64,000 nt of DNA from Rhodobacteraceae bacterium Alg231-30 (GTDB lineage Bacteria; Pseudomonadota; Alphaproteobacteria; Rhodobacterales; Rhodobacteraceae): contig FREU01000001.1 of assembly GCA_900143615.1 (NCBI GenBank), forward strand, positions 272,767 to 336,766, read 5' to 3'. This document shows positions 33,492-42,146 of this stretch, piece by piece. The translations under genes and the position numbers were made by a program. The notes under the pieces are model-generated. The model was not told where the DNA came from. It did no database searches and was given only the letters and a program-made list of their open reading frames with translations. Within the stretch, counting starts at the first letter, position 1. Each line of letters opens with the position of its first letter.

Positions 33492-34997
33492 TTATTTCTT
33501 CTTCCCAAAGCCGGACAGGCCGGGGGGCAGAGCGCCGCCGCCAAGACCTGGCAAGCCGCCGCGTCCGCCCATTGCTTTGGCGGCTGCTTCAAGGGCTTTG
33601 GGGTCCATACCTGCGGCCATCTCATCGGGGGACGGGCCGCCTTTGCCCATCATACCCTTCATGGCTTGTTTCAGCATGCCGCCTTTGCCCATCTTGCCCA
33701 TCTTCTTCATCATGTCGCCCATCTGGCGCTGCATTTTGAGAAGTTTGTTCAGGTCAGACACTTCCATGCCCGCACCTTTGGCGATGCGCTTTTTGCGGCT
33801 GGCTTGCAAAATCTGCGGGTTGGCGCGTTCTTTCTTGGTCATCGACTGGATCAAGGCGATCTGGCGCACAATCGTGCGATCATCAAAGCCCGAATCCTGA
33901 ACCTGTTTGGCCATCTTGCCCATGCCCGGCATCATGCCCATGACGCCTTCCATGCCACCCATTTTTTGCATCTGCTCCAGCTGCGATTTCAGATCGTTCA
34001 TGTTGAAGCGGCCTTTGGCAAAGCGCTTCATCATGCGCTCGGCCTGCTCAACCTCGATGGTTTCCTGAGCTTTTTCAACCAGCGCAACAATGTCGCCCAT
34101 GCCCAGAATACGGCCTGCAATTCGGTCGGGCTCGAATGTCTCAAGCGCGTCCATCTTCTCGCCCAGACCGACGTATTTGATCGGCTTGCCGGTGACTGCA
34201 CGCATCGAGAGCGCCGCACCGCCGCGACCGTCACCGTCCATACGGGTGAGGACCACGCCGGAAATGCCGATCTTGCCGTCGAATTCTTCAGCAACTTCAA
34301 CCGCAACCTGACCCGTCAGACCGTCAACAACCAAGAGTGTTTCGCGTGGGTTGACCGCGTCGCGCACATCTTCGACCTCTTGCATGAGGGTCTCGTCGAT
34401 CTGCAAGCGGCCAGCGGTGTCCAGCATATAGACGTCATAGCCACCCAAGGTAGCCTGTTGCTTGGCGCGTTTGGCGATCTGAACGGCGCTCTCACCGGCC
34501 ACGATCGGCAGGGTGTCCACGCCAATTTGTGTGCCCAAGATGGCCAACTGTTGCATCGCGGCGGGGCGGTAGATGTCGAGCGAGGCCATCAGCACACGCT
34601 TGCCGTCTTTTTCCGTCAGACGTTTGGCAAGTTTACCTGTGGTGGTGGTTTTACCAGAACCTTGCAGACCCACCATCAGGACGGGGGCAGGCGGGTTGTC
34701 GATTTTCAGCGTGCCGAGGTCTTTTTCGTCGTCGCCCGCAAGAACATGTTTGAGCTCGTCATGCACAATCTTGACGACCTGCTGACCGGGGGTGATCGAC
34801 TTGGTAACGGCCTGTCCGGTGGCTTTGGCTTGCACTGCTTTGACAAAGTCGCGCGCCACAGGCAGCGAAACGTCGGCCTCAAGCAGGGCAACACGGACTT
34901 CGCGCAGGGCGGTTTTGACGTCGTCTTCTGACAGCGCACCCTGTTTGGTCAGACGGTCAAAGACCCCAGAGAGGCGTTCGCTTAGATTCTCAAACAT
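33492..34997 (-). CDS. ffh: Signal recognition particle protein Ffh (SRP54)
   Basis: GTPase of the signal recognition particle that targets inner-membrane proteins with 4.5S RNA and FtsY. About 501 residues: N domain, then the G domain with GLQGSGKTTTTGKLA (G1), DIYRPAAMQQL, DTAGRLQ and TRMDGDGRGGAAL, then the methionine-rich M domain with GMMPGMGKMAKQ and GDMMKKMGKMGKGGML. AAGGAG precedes the ATG at 34997. It leads the block of GNAT, chorismate mutase and ribosomal genes. Confidence 0.97.
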   Translation of the reverse strand: MFENLSERLSGVFDRLTKQGALSEDDVKTALREVRVALLEADVSLPVARDFVKAVQAKATGQAVTKSITPGQQVVKIVHDELKHVLAGDDEKDLGTLKIDNPPAPVLMVGLQGSGKTTTTGKLAKRLTEKDGKRVLMASLDIYRPAAMQQLAILGTQIGVDTLPIVAGESAVQIAKRAKQQATLGGYDVYMLDTAGRLQIDETLMQEVEDVRDAVNPRETLLVVDGLTGQVAVEVAEEFDGKIGISGVVLTRMDGDGRGGAALSMRAVTGKPIKYVGLGEKMDALETFEPDRIAGRILGMGDIVALVEKAQETIEVEQAERMMKRFAKGRFNMNDLKSQLEQMQKMGGMEGVMGMMPGMGKMAKQVQDSGFDDRTIVRQIALIQSMTKKERANPQILQASRKKRIAKGAGMEVSDLNKLLKMQRQMGDMMKKMGKMGKGGMLKQAMKGMMGKGGPSPDEMAAGMDPKALEAAAKAMGGRGGLPGLGGGALPPGLSGFGKKK

Positions 34998-35124
34998 CGC
35001 TACCGGCTCCTTATCGCCCGTTATCACTTTGGCCCGCAATATAGGTGCGAACCGCCCAAACGCCAATGTCCCCCATGGGCGCGACGCGCTGATGGGGGGC
35101 GATCCCGGCACTGTGGCCAAGGGA

Positions 35125-35147
35125 CCGGAAGTTTGACGGACTTCCGG
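35125..35147. other. Perfect hairpin between the OYE-family gene and ffh
   Basis: CCGGAAGT and ACTTCCGG form an 8-bp stem around a 7-nt loop in the 186-bp gap 3' of the flavin oxidoreductase gene and upstream of ffh. No T-run follows on either strand. It could stop read-through into ffh by a factor-dependent route. Confidence 0.4.
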
Positions 35148-35183
35148 AAGTTCAGGCGCGTTTACGCCCGTCGTTGAACAGAG

Positions 35184-36488
35184 TCAAGCTTGTGAGGATT
35201 GCGCGCGCCGTGCGGCGGGTTTGCGGCGCAGGGCGCGATAGGTGCTCTTGCCCAGATAACCCGCCATCAGCCCCAAAGCATTGGCAGAGGTTTTGCTCGA
35301 TGGCTCTTGGGCAGCGGCCATTCGATCCATTTGCCATACGTAGTATTCGACCCGCGCTACGGTGTTCACCAAATTGATCAACCAGTTTTGCGCATTGATC
35401 CCCCACGAGCCTGTGCCAAGCGTGAGGCCATCCTCGATGATCCCGATCTTGTCAGTTGATCCGTCCAACAGATGCGCAGCACCGTCGGGATGCACACAGA
35501 GCGGGCGCGCAAGCCCGATCATATCGATGCCATCCTCGGTTAATGCCTGCTCCATTGCGGCGGCGCTGCGAAATCCCCCTGTGACCATCAATGGCAGGTT
35601 GACAACCTGCCGAATTTCACGGGCGTATTCCAAAAAGAAAGCCTCGCGTTTCTGCGTGCTTTCCCGCTGCGGTTCATCCGAAGTTGCTGTTGCAAAGCTC
35701 ATCTTTTCGTAGGTGCCGCCAGATATTTCCAACAGGTCGATACCGTCTTCTTGCAGCCATTTGGCCACTTGTTTGCAGTCCTGCAGCGTGAAGCCGCCTT
35801 TTTGAAAATCAGCTGAGTTAAGTTTGACACCAATGGGATACGCGGGGCCAACGGCTGTGCGCACCGATTGGACGACGGCGCGCAACAATCGCGCGCGGTT
35901 TTCCAAAGAGCCGCCCCAATCGTCGGATCGGTGGTTCGTGGTTGGCGAGAGAAACTGGCTGATCAGATAGCCATGTGCCCCATGGATTTGCACCCCGTCA
36001 AAACCTGCTTTTTGCACAATCCGCGCGGTTTTGCCAAAGCGGTGAATAACGTCTTGGATATCTTCCGTAGTCATCTCGCGGGGCTTGGCAAACAGACCCA
36101 GCATTTTGAGCTTTTGCGTAGAAGGGGACAATGGGCGGGCATTGACGATCATCGGGCATTGCCGCCCGGGATGGCTGATTTGCACCCAAGCTTGTGCCCC
36201 GCCGGATTTGGCGGCTGTCGCCCATTGCTGCAACGCGGGCATTTGGGTTTCATCTTCAACGACGACATTGCCCGGGCGTTCCAGATATCGTCTGTCGATC
36301 ATCACATTGCCAGTTGTCTGCAAGGCCAAACCACCGCGTGACCAGCGGCGATAGAGGTTGAAATGTTTTTGTGTCGGGGCATCAAATTTGTCAGCCATTG
36401 CCTCAGTCATGGCGCTGCGGGACAGTCGGTTGGCCAGAACCGTTCCATTGGGAAGCGTGATGGGGCGGGCAAGCGGGCTTGGGGACAT
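35184..36488 (-). CDS. NADH:flavin oxidoreductase (Old Yellow Enzyme family)
   Basis: A 434-residue FMN-dependent TIM-barrel oxidoreductase. LPNGTVLANRLSRSAMTEAMAD opens the barrel, WVQISHPGRQ and AGFDGVQIHGAHGYLISQFLSP hold the FMN and substrate residues, and NHRSDDWGGSLENRARL and VTGGFRS follow as usual. The family reduces activated C=C bonds or demethylates substrates. A C-terminal tail (residues 370-434) extends past the barrel. It is monocistronic, with the acceptor unknown. Confidence 0.9.
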   Translation of the reverse strand: MSPSPLARPITLPNGTVLANRLSRSAMTEAMADKFDAPTQKHFNLYRRWSRGGLALQTTGNVMIDRRYLERPGNVVVEDETQMPALQQWATAAKSGGAQAWVQISHPGRQCPMIVNARPLSPSTQKLKMLGLFAKPREMTTEDIQDVIHRFGKTARIVQKAGFDGVQIHGAHGYLISQFLSPTTNHRSDDWGGSLENRARLLRAVVQSVRTAVGPAYPIGVKLNSADFQKGGFTLQDCKQVAKWLQEDGIDLLEISGGTYEKMSFATATSDEPQRESTQKREAFFLEYAREIRQVVNLPLMVTGGFRSAAAMEQALTEDGIDMIGLARPLCVHPDGAAHLLDGSTDKIGIIEDGLTLGTGSWGINAQNWLINLVNTVARVEYYVWQMDRMAAAQEPSSKTSANALGLMAGYLGKSTYRALRRKPAARRAQSSQA

Positions 36489-36645
36489 ATAAAGGGCCGA
36501 ACTTTTTAAGAGGCGCGAGGCGTTTCTTGGACCGTAGCAGATCAGTTTCTAATTACGCCAAAAAACTGAAGAAACCGGCGGCGGCCTCTTGTGGTGGTCG
36601 TCAGCAGGCGGCAGAAGTGGAGCCATACGCATTAGGAGACAGGCC

Positions 36646-37182
36646 ATGGATGCATCCTCTAGGTTTCAAGGCAGCTTGCCAGTAAGTTCAGATGCGTTGT
36701 TGGCGCAGTTGACCGAGTGGGGGCTGGCGTATGAGTTGTATGAACATGCACCGCTGCGCACGGTGGAGGACGCTAAGTCGGTAGAAGCGGCGATGGTGGT
36801 GGCCGGTGAGGCAGCCTTTCGCATCAAGAATTTGTATCTACGCGACAAGAAAAAGCGCAATTATCTGGTCACACTAGAGCAGGATCGCGAGATCGATTTG
36901 AAATCACTAGGCGCCAAGCTTGGGGTTGGGAACCTGTCGTTTGGGTCCGCGGATCGATTGCTTGAGAATTTGGGGGTGCGGCCCGGTGCGGTGACCCCGT
37001 TGTCCATGGTTACGGGGGCCACCAAGGGCGTACAGTTTATTCTGGACGCCAGCGCCCAGCAGGCAGAAGTGATCTACATGCATCCTCTGGTCAATGACCG
37101 GACCATCGCCATGCGAATGGATGATTTTCATGCGTTCTTGAACCGTATCAACACCACACCGCAATGGATCGACTTGTCCTGA
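36646..37182 (+). CDS. YbaK/ProX-type aminoacyl-tRNA deacylase
   Basis: A 178-residue single-domain protein of the ProRS-INS superfamily that clears mischarged tRNA-Pro. ELYEHAPLRTVEDAKSVEAA, KNLYLRDKKKRNYLVTL and LGAKLGVGNLSFGSADRLLENLGVRPGAVTPL follow the family pattern, the lysine in KNLYLRDKK being the usual catalytic site. AGGAGA precedes the ATG at 36646. It stands alone on the plus strand. The exact amino acid is not known from sequence. Confidence 0.9.
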   Translation: MDASSRFQGSLPVSSDALLAQLTEWGLAYELYEHAPLRTVEDAKSVEAAMVVAGEAAFRIKNLYLRDKKKRNYLVTLEQDREIDLKSLGAKLGVGNLSFGSADRLLENLGVRPGAVTPLSMVTGATKGVQFILDASAQQAEVIYMHPLVNDRTIAMRMDDFHAFLNRINTTPQWIDLS

Positions 37183-37480
37183 GGCGTCCCCTTGCCCAAA
37201 ATCCCGAGCGCCGGAGCGCTGTCAGGTCGTTGGCTGTGGGCTGAACCATCGGCAACAAGGTGCAAATGGCAGGCCTTGCATAGATGACGATCCGCCCTTT
37301 GCCAAACTTCTGTCGCGGACACGGAAAACGGCATTCGACCCCGTAACAGGAGGTCGATCTATGTTGGCACCGTAACACAGATCAGGCAGGCATGATCTGC
37401 AGGAACACGATACGGAACAAAAGAGATTGTTCCTACCCTAGGCGAGGCGCGACAGGCGACGAAGGTTTTGGGAGCCGAGA
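37183..37480. other. 298-bp intergenic region with two inverted repeats
   Basis: No gene is supported; minus-strand frames show no recognised domain. Two inverted repeats lie close together: CAGATCA/TGATCTG (37378-37384 and 37393-37399, 8-nt loop) and AGGAACA/TGTTCCT (37401-37407 and 37428-37434). They sit beyond the iolJ stop as read on the minus strand and beyond the deacylase stop on the plus strand. Confidence 0.4.
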
Positions 37481-38326
37481 TCAATTCGACCTTTTGTGAG
37501 CTGCTCCAAATGCGCGGATCACATTTCGTGCGGCTGTTTCCACTGGGTCAATCGTTTCCTTCAAGATCGTAACGCGGTCGAAACGGTCCGGATCGCGATT
37601 GACCGCTTCGCGCATGGCAGCGCCGAAGGCCATGCGCAATTCTGTTCCTATGTTGTATTTGCAGACTGCTGTGTTGCGCGCGAGTTCTTGGCGTTGTTTG
37701 AAAGGCACGCCAGACCCTCCGTGGATTACCAGAGGTATGTTTGTCACCGCCTCGATTGCAGAGATGCGGGCTTCGTCCAGCCCGCCTTCCTGCTTTTCTT
37801 GCAAGTGCGTGTTTCCAACCGAAATGGCCATCGCATCAACGCCTGTTTCGCGGGCAAAGATCGCGGCCTCTTCAGGGTCGGTTCCATGGGATCCCTCGCC
37901 ACCGGAGTAGCCAACAAACCCGATCTCGCCTTCGCAAGAAATGCCTGCAGCATGGGCCATCGCTACAATGGCTGCGGTTTCGTCGATATTTTGCTGAAGC
38001 GGCTTGCGGGATCCGTCAAACATGAGGGAGGTAAAGCCGCTGTCGAGGGCTTCCTGGCATTCGTCAAAGGTATAGCCATGGTCCAGATGGGCGACGACCG
38101 GAACGCTCGCGTTTTCGGCTAAATGGCGAAACATCTTGCCCAATATCGGCAATGGGGTGTGCTCACGGCAAGACGGTCCTGCCTGCAGGATAACCGGGGC
38201 GTTTTCGGCCTCGGCAGCCGCAACATAGGCGCGCATGTCTTCCCAGCCGAGCGTGACCAGACCCGCTACGGCATAGCCTTGTTTATATGCGGGCTGTAAA
38301 ACGTCCCGTAATGTAGCAAGCGTCAT
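37481..38326 (-). CDS. iolJ: Class II aldolase, probable IolJ (2-deoxy-5-keto-gluconate-6-phosphate aldolase)
   Basis: A 281-residue class II aldolase that should split 2-deoxy-5-keto-gluconate 6-phosphate into dihydroxyacetone phosphate and malonate semialdehyde. VAHLDHGYTFDECQEALDSG, CEGEIGFVG, GNTHLQEKQEGGLDEARIS and PLVIHGGSGVP provide zinc-binding histidines and substrate loops. By sequence alone it could be a fructose-bisphosphate aldolase. The iolB-iolC-iolD context supports IolJ. Its ATG overlaps the iolB stop by 4 nt. Confidence 0.87.
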   Translation of the reverse strand: MTLATLRDVLQPAYKQGYAVAGLVTLGWEDMRAYVAAAEAENAPVILQAGPSCREHTPLPILGKMFRHLAENASVPVVAHLDHGYTFDECQEALDSGFTSLMFDGSRKPLQQNIDETAAIVAMAHAAGISCEGEIGFVGYSGGEGSHGTDPEEAAIFARETGVDAMAISVGNTHLQEKQEGGLDEARISAIEAVTNIPLVIHGGSGVPFKQRQELARNTAVCKYNIGTELRMAFGAAMREAVNRDPDRFDRVTILKETIDPVETAARNVIRAFGAAHKRSN

Positions 38327-39159
38327 TTGAATTTCGCAATCATGTCTTTGATGCCGGGAATGGTTTCGATCTGATAGGCATGTGTGGGTTGGAAATACTG
38401 CACCAGACTGCGCTGGGTCAGCCCTCCGAGGATGGTGAAGTAGTACATTTCATACCCCGGCAACACGGCGCAGGGGTGGTACCCATTGTCGATGCAAATC
38501 GTGGAGCCATCGACGATGTGATAGGCGTCTCCGGGTTTGCCATCCTCGCGTTGGAGCATTTGCATGCCTGATCCCCAATTCGGTTTGAACCGAAAATTAT
38601 AGGTTTCATCGTGCCGCGTCTCATCGGGCAGGCGATTGGTGTCGTGCTTGTGTGAAGGGAACCCCGACCAGCCACCTTGACCGACAGTGAACAACTCGCT
38701 CACCAGAAGACGGCCCACTTTATCGTGTTGTTTCTGGCCAAGGATATGCTTGATCTTGCGGTGGGTCTTGGTGTCATCGGAGCCATATTGCACAAGGTCG
38801 TGTTCGCGTACGTCGAAAGGATCCAGCACCTTGTCATAGCGCGCACCGGCAATGAACGTTTCGGTCTCCTCAGACACGCACACCAGTGTCACTTTCGCCC
38901 CGACAGGTACATAGACACCTTCGGGATCACCGTCCCAGACATCTTCTCCCCGATTGCCCAAGGCATCAAACTTTACGCCTTCGATCTCGACATCCACGGT
39001 GCCCGTGGCAGGCACGATACAGGTTTCATATCCGGGAACCTGATATTCAAAAGCGTCCCCGCGCTTTAGTTTGACAATGTTGAAATAGTTCAGCGGCACC
39101 TTGGGGTTGTCGATGTCGACGATGGGTTTGTTCTGGTTGTCAAACGGAGAGATATGCAT
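38323..39159 (-). CDS. iolB: 5-deoxy-glucuronate isomerase
   Basis: Converts 5-deoxy-D-glucuronate to 2-deoxy-5-keto-D-gluconate in the inositol pathway. The 278-residue bicupin starts MHISPFDNQNKP. WSGFPSHKHDTNRLPDETRH and VDGSTICIDNGYHPC supply metal-binding histidines. It lies 11 bp after iolC and overlaps iolJ by 4 nt. Confidence 0.94.
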   Translation of the reverse strand: MHISPFDNQNKPIVDIDNPKVPLNYFNIVKLKRGDAFEYQVPGYETCIVPATGTVDVEIEGVKFDALGNRGEDVWDGDPEGVYVPVGAKVTLVCVSEETETFIAGARYDKVLDPFDVREHDLVQYGSDDTKTHRKIKHILGQKQHDKVGRLLVSELFTVGQGGWSGFPSHKHDTNRLPDETRHDETYNFRFKPNWGSGMQMLQREDGKPGDAYHIVDGSTICIDNGYHPCAVLPGYEMYYFTILGGLTQRSLVQYFQPTHAYQIETIPGIKDMIAKFK

Positions 39160-39170
39160 GTGGCGTCCTT

Positions 39171-40151
39171 TCAGGCCTCAGTTGGACCCGGGTGTGTGCT
39201 GAGGAAAGTATCAAGTTGGGTAGGTGTAGGCATTGCAGGGGCGCACCCCGGTTGGCTGACGACGATTGAGGCACAGGCGGAGCCGCGCAGCACTGCTTCG
39301 CGCAGGGCGTAACCATCCGCGATAGAGGACAAAAGTCCGGCCATGAAGCTGTCGCCTGCGCCATTGGGTTTTACCGCCGTGACAGGGTAAATCCCTGTGC
39401 GGATTTCCTGACCATCGGCAAACGTCACGGCGCCGCCTTCGCCCATCTTGTAGATCACCATCTTGCCTTTGGCGGCCAGTTCGCGGGCCTTATCCAATCC
39501 ACGTTCGATGCCGCCAGCCATGAAACCGAACTCTTCGTCATTGCCGACGATGAGATCGCTCTCTTCGCCTGCGCGCGAAAGGACGTCAGCGGCCACATCC
39601 GGCGATGGCCAGCTGTAGGGACGGTAGTCAATGTCAAAGATGACCGGCAGGGCGGCCTTTCGTGCGTTTTCAAAGGCGCGAAATGTGGCGCTGCGCGAAG
39701 GTTCAGACGCAAAAACGGTGCCCGCAGTGACGAGGGCGCTGAAGCGCGTGTAATCGACCAGATCCATGTCGTCTTCGGTCACTTGGAAATCGACCGCTCC
39801 ATTGCGGTAGATCACGTTTTGAAAATCATCAATGCAGCTTTCATAGACGGCCAAGGACAGGCGGTACTCCCCGCCCAGAACCCGAATAAACGATGTATCG
39901 ACGCCGTAGTGTGCCAGCCGGTTCAAGGCAAATCGCCCAACCGCGTCATCCGAAACAGACGTTATTAAAGATGCGGTGCTGCCCAGTTTGACCAAGCCGG
40001 CGCAAATATTCGCAGAAGAACCGCCCAGATCGGCGCGAAAGGTCTCGGCCTGTTCGGCTTTCGTGCCCGCAGGGTCCGCAAACATGTCCATACCGGCGCG
40101 GCCAAAGACCGCAAAGCGGTTACCCTTGATGCCCTCTAGGAGCGCCGACAT
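39171..40151 (-). CDS. iolC: 5-dehydro-2-deoxygluconokinase
   Basis: Phosphorylates 2-deoxy-5-keto-D-gluconate. A 326-residue PfkB-family sugar kinase: FRADLGGSSANICAGLVKLGS near the N-terminus is PfkB signature 1, and VKPNGAGDSFMAGLL holds the catalytic aspartate of signature 2. The ATG at 40151 overlaps the iolD stop by 1 nt (TGATG). The upstream in-frame start lies inside iolD and is rejected. Confidence 0.93.
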   Translation of the reverse strand: MSALLEGIKGNRFAVFGRAGMDMFADPAGTKAEQAETFRADLGGSSANICAGLVKLGSTASLITSVSDDAVGRFALNRLAHYGVDTSFIRVLGGEYRLSLAVYESCIDDFQNVIYRNGAVDFQVTEDDMDLVDYTRFSALVTAGTVFASEPSRSATFRAFENARKAALPVIFDIDYRPYSWPSPDVAADVLSRAGEESDLIVGNDEEFGFMAGGIERGLDKARELAAKGKMVIYKMGEGGAVTFADGQEIRTGIYPVTAVKPNGAGDSFMAGLLSSIADGYALREAVLRGSACASIVVSQPGCAPAMPTPTQLDTFLSTHPGPTEA

Positions 40152-42019
40152 CAGACGCCCCTGCGCTGTTTGGAGCGGCTTGATTCCTGCTCGACATGCG
40201 CGTTGCGCACCTTGTCGTTGGCGGTGACATGGGGGGTGCCGACCTCCCACCAGGTATGGCCCTCGGTCGTCCAACCCTCGAAGGGGTCCACCTTCATCAC
40301 GATTACAGTTGTCCTGTCCGCGCGTTTGGCACGTTTGAAAGCTTCGGCCAATTCGGCAGGGTTAGCGACGGTTTCGGCGATTGCGCCCTGTGATGCTGCA
40401 TGGGCTTCAAAATCCACAGAAAACGCCTCGGGGATGGTCGGGGCGTCCTTGAGCAAGTTGTTAAAGCTTTCGTTGCCGGTGTTGTTTTGCAGCTTGTTGA
40501 TGACGGCAAAGCCGCCGTTGTCCAGCACCAGCAGGATCAGTTTCTTGCCGGTCAGGACGGAGGAATAGATATCCGAGTTCAGCATCAGATAAGACCCATC
40601 GCCACAGAAGCTGATCGTATCTTGTTCGGGCTCTCGTTCAGATTGAGCGATCCGCGCACCCCATGCGCCTGCGATCTCATAGCCCATGCAGGAAAAGCCG
40701 AACTCTACATCCACAGTGCTGATATCCAGCGTTCGCCAGTTGGCAGTGACCTCGGCCGGCAAACCGCCGGCGGCGGCGACAACGCGGTCGCGACTGTCGC
40801 AAAGTGCGTTCACTACGCCGATTGCTTGGGCATAAGAATTGGGTCGGTTGTCACTATAAGATACGTTGTCGGCCACATAGGCGTCCCATTTTTCGCGGTG
40901 CTGTTGTGCGCTTGAAAGCCATTCAGGGGCCGCTTTTTGACTGCCTAAGGCTGTGTCTAAAGCCGAAAGGGAAAGCTTGGCGTCCCCAACAACTGGTAGC
41001 GACATGTGTTTGCCAGCATCGTGACGCGCTGCATTGATCGAAATGAAGCGTGCATCCTTGTCAAACGCCGTCCACGAACCGGTGGTGAAATCCTGCAACC
41101 GTGTGCCCACGGCGAGGATCACATCTGCCTGCTCTGCTATTGCATTGGCGCTGTCGGATCCGGTCACACCAATCGGGCCGATGTTGAGCGAGTGGTCGTT
41201 TAGCATATTGGCGCGGCCCGCGATCGTTTCCACCACAGGAATTTGATGGGTTTCGGCGAAGGACGTCAGTTCTGCCACGGCCCGCGAATATTGCACGCCG
41301 CCGCCTGCGATGATCATCGGGCGTTCAGCAGATTTTAGCAAAGCTGCCGCATCAGCGATCTCGTCCCGATCCGGTGTCTGGCGGCGAATTCGGTGAACTT
41401 TCTTTTCAAAGAAAATTTCGGGGTATTCAAAAGTCCAGCCCTGCACGTCTTGTGGCAGTCCAAGGAACGCCGGTCCGCAGTCCCCCGGATCAAGCAAAGT
41501 GGCAATTGCTGCGGGCAACGACTGGATAATCTGCGCCGGATGGGTGATCCGGTCCCAATAGCGGGTGATTGGTTTGAACGCGTCATTGGCGCCAAAGGTG
41601 GGATCGTAGAAATTTTCCATCTGCTGCAATACTGGGTCGGGCAGACGTGTCAGGAATGTATCGCCACATAGCATCAGCATCGGGAGACGGTTGGCGTGCG
41701 CCAAAGCGGATGCCGTCACCAGATTGAGGGTGCCGGGCCCCGCGCTGGCAGTGCAGAACATGAAGCGTTGGCGCAGCCACTGTTTGGCGTAACCCGCTGC
41801 AGCGAATCCCATGCTTTGTTCGTTTTGCCCGCGATACAGGGGAAGCTCTTCGCGGTGGTCGTAAAGCGCTTCGCCCAAACACGTGACATTGCCATGCCCG
41901 AAGATGCCAAAGCCCCCACCACAAAGCCGCCATTCGGTGCCGTCAATCTCAATATACTGATTGGCCAGCCAACGGATGATGGCTTGCGCGGTGGTCAGCG
42001 TTACGGTCTTTTCTGCCAC
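40151..42019 (-). CDS. iolD: 3D-(3,5/4)-trihydroxycyclohexane-1,2-dione hydrolase
   Basis: ThDP-dependent enzyme that hydrolyses the ring of trihydroxycyclohexane-1,2-dione to 5-deoxy-glucuronate. LYRGQNEQSMGFAAAGYA supplies the catalytic glutamate region, and GDGSYLMLNSD with LLVLDNGGFAVIN is the ThDP-Mg motif. The GTG at 42019 is preferred: GGAG lies 8 nt upstream and a usual N-terminus (EKTVTLTTAQAIIRWLANQY) follows. An ATG at 42046 adds nine residues. It begins the iolDCBJ operon, divergent from a dehydrogenase gene across an operator. Confidence 0.95.
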   Translation of the reverse strand: MAEKTVTLTTAQAIIRWLANQYIEIDGTEWRLCGGGFGIFGHGNVTCLGEALYDHREELPLYRGQNEQSMGFAAAGYAKQWLRQRFMFCTASAGPGTLNLVTASALAHANRLPMLMLCGDTFLTRLPDPVLQQMENFYDPTFGANDAFKPITRYWDRITHPAQIIQSLPAAIATLLDPGDCGPAFLGLPQDVQGWTFEYPEIFFEKKVHRIRRQTPDRDEIADAAALLKSAERPMIIAGGGVQYSRAVAELTSFAETHQIPVVETIAGRANMLNDHSLNIGPIGVTGSDSANAIAEQADVILAVGTRLQDFTTGSWTAFDKDARFISINAARHDAGKHMSLPVVGDAKLSLSALDTALGSQKAAPEWLSSAQQHREKWDAYVADNVSYSDNRPNSYAQAIGVVNALCDSRDRVVAAAGGLPAEVTANWRTLDISTVDVEFGFSCMGYEIAGAWGARIAQSEREPEQDTISFCGDGSYLMLNSDIYSSVLTGKKLILLVLDNGGFAVINKLQNNTGNESFNNLLKDAPTIPEAFSVDFEAHAASQGAIAETVANPAELAEAFKRAKRADRTTVIVMKVDPFEGWTTEGHTWWEVGTPHVTANDKVRNAHVEQESSRSKQRRGV

Positions 42020-42099
42020 TTGGTCACTCCTGCCAGAACACTTCAAAAGCGCGGTTTGCGAATTGTCGCTTGCACGCTTTCGCAGCCTACGTTACAGAT

Positions 42100-42117
42100 T
42101 TTGCAATCGGTTGCAAA
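42100..42117. promoter_or_regulatory. LacI-type operator in the iolD/Gfo-Idh divergent gap
   Basis: The palindrome TTTGCAATCGGTTGCAAA lies centrally in the 127-bp gap. The same core recurs at 51950-51971. TATAAA at 42118-42123 overlaps its edge, so the site fits between a plus-strand -35 and -10, the usual place for a repressor. The nearby LacI-family gene is the probable binder, by analogy with LacI/GalR-family sites having a central CG. Confidence 0.75.
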
Positions 42118-42146
42118 TATAAACCTCACGGAAAAAAGGTAGCGCT

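Noticed and set aside
33666-34931. A 421-codon open frame on the strand opposite ffh
   Set aside because: It is the mirror of the ffh coding region, whose motifs are unmistakable. It shows no domain, and such long opposite frames are common in G/C-rich genes.
37128-37378. Minus-strand frames with a CxxC pair (CKAC) 3' of the deacylase gene
   Set aside because: Only one CxxC is present, the frames overlap the deacylase gene end and no complete domain can be made out.
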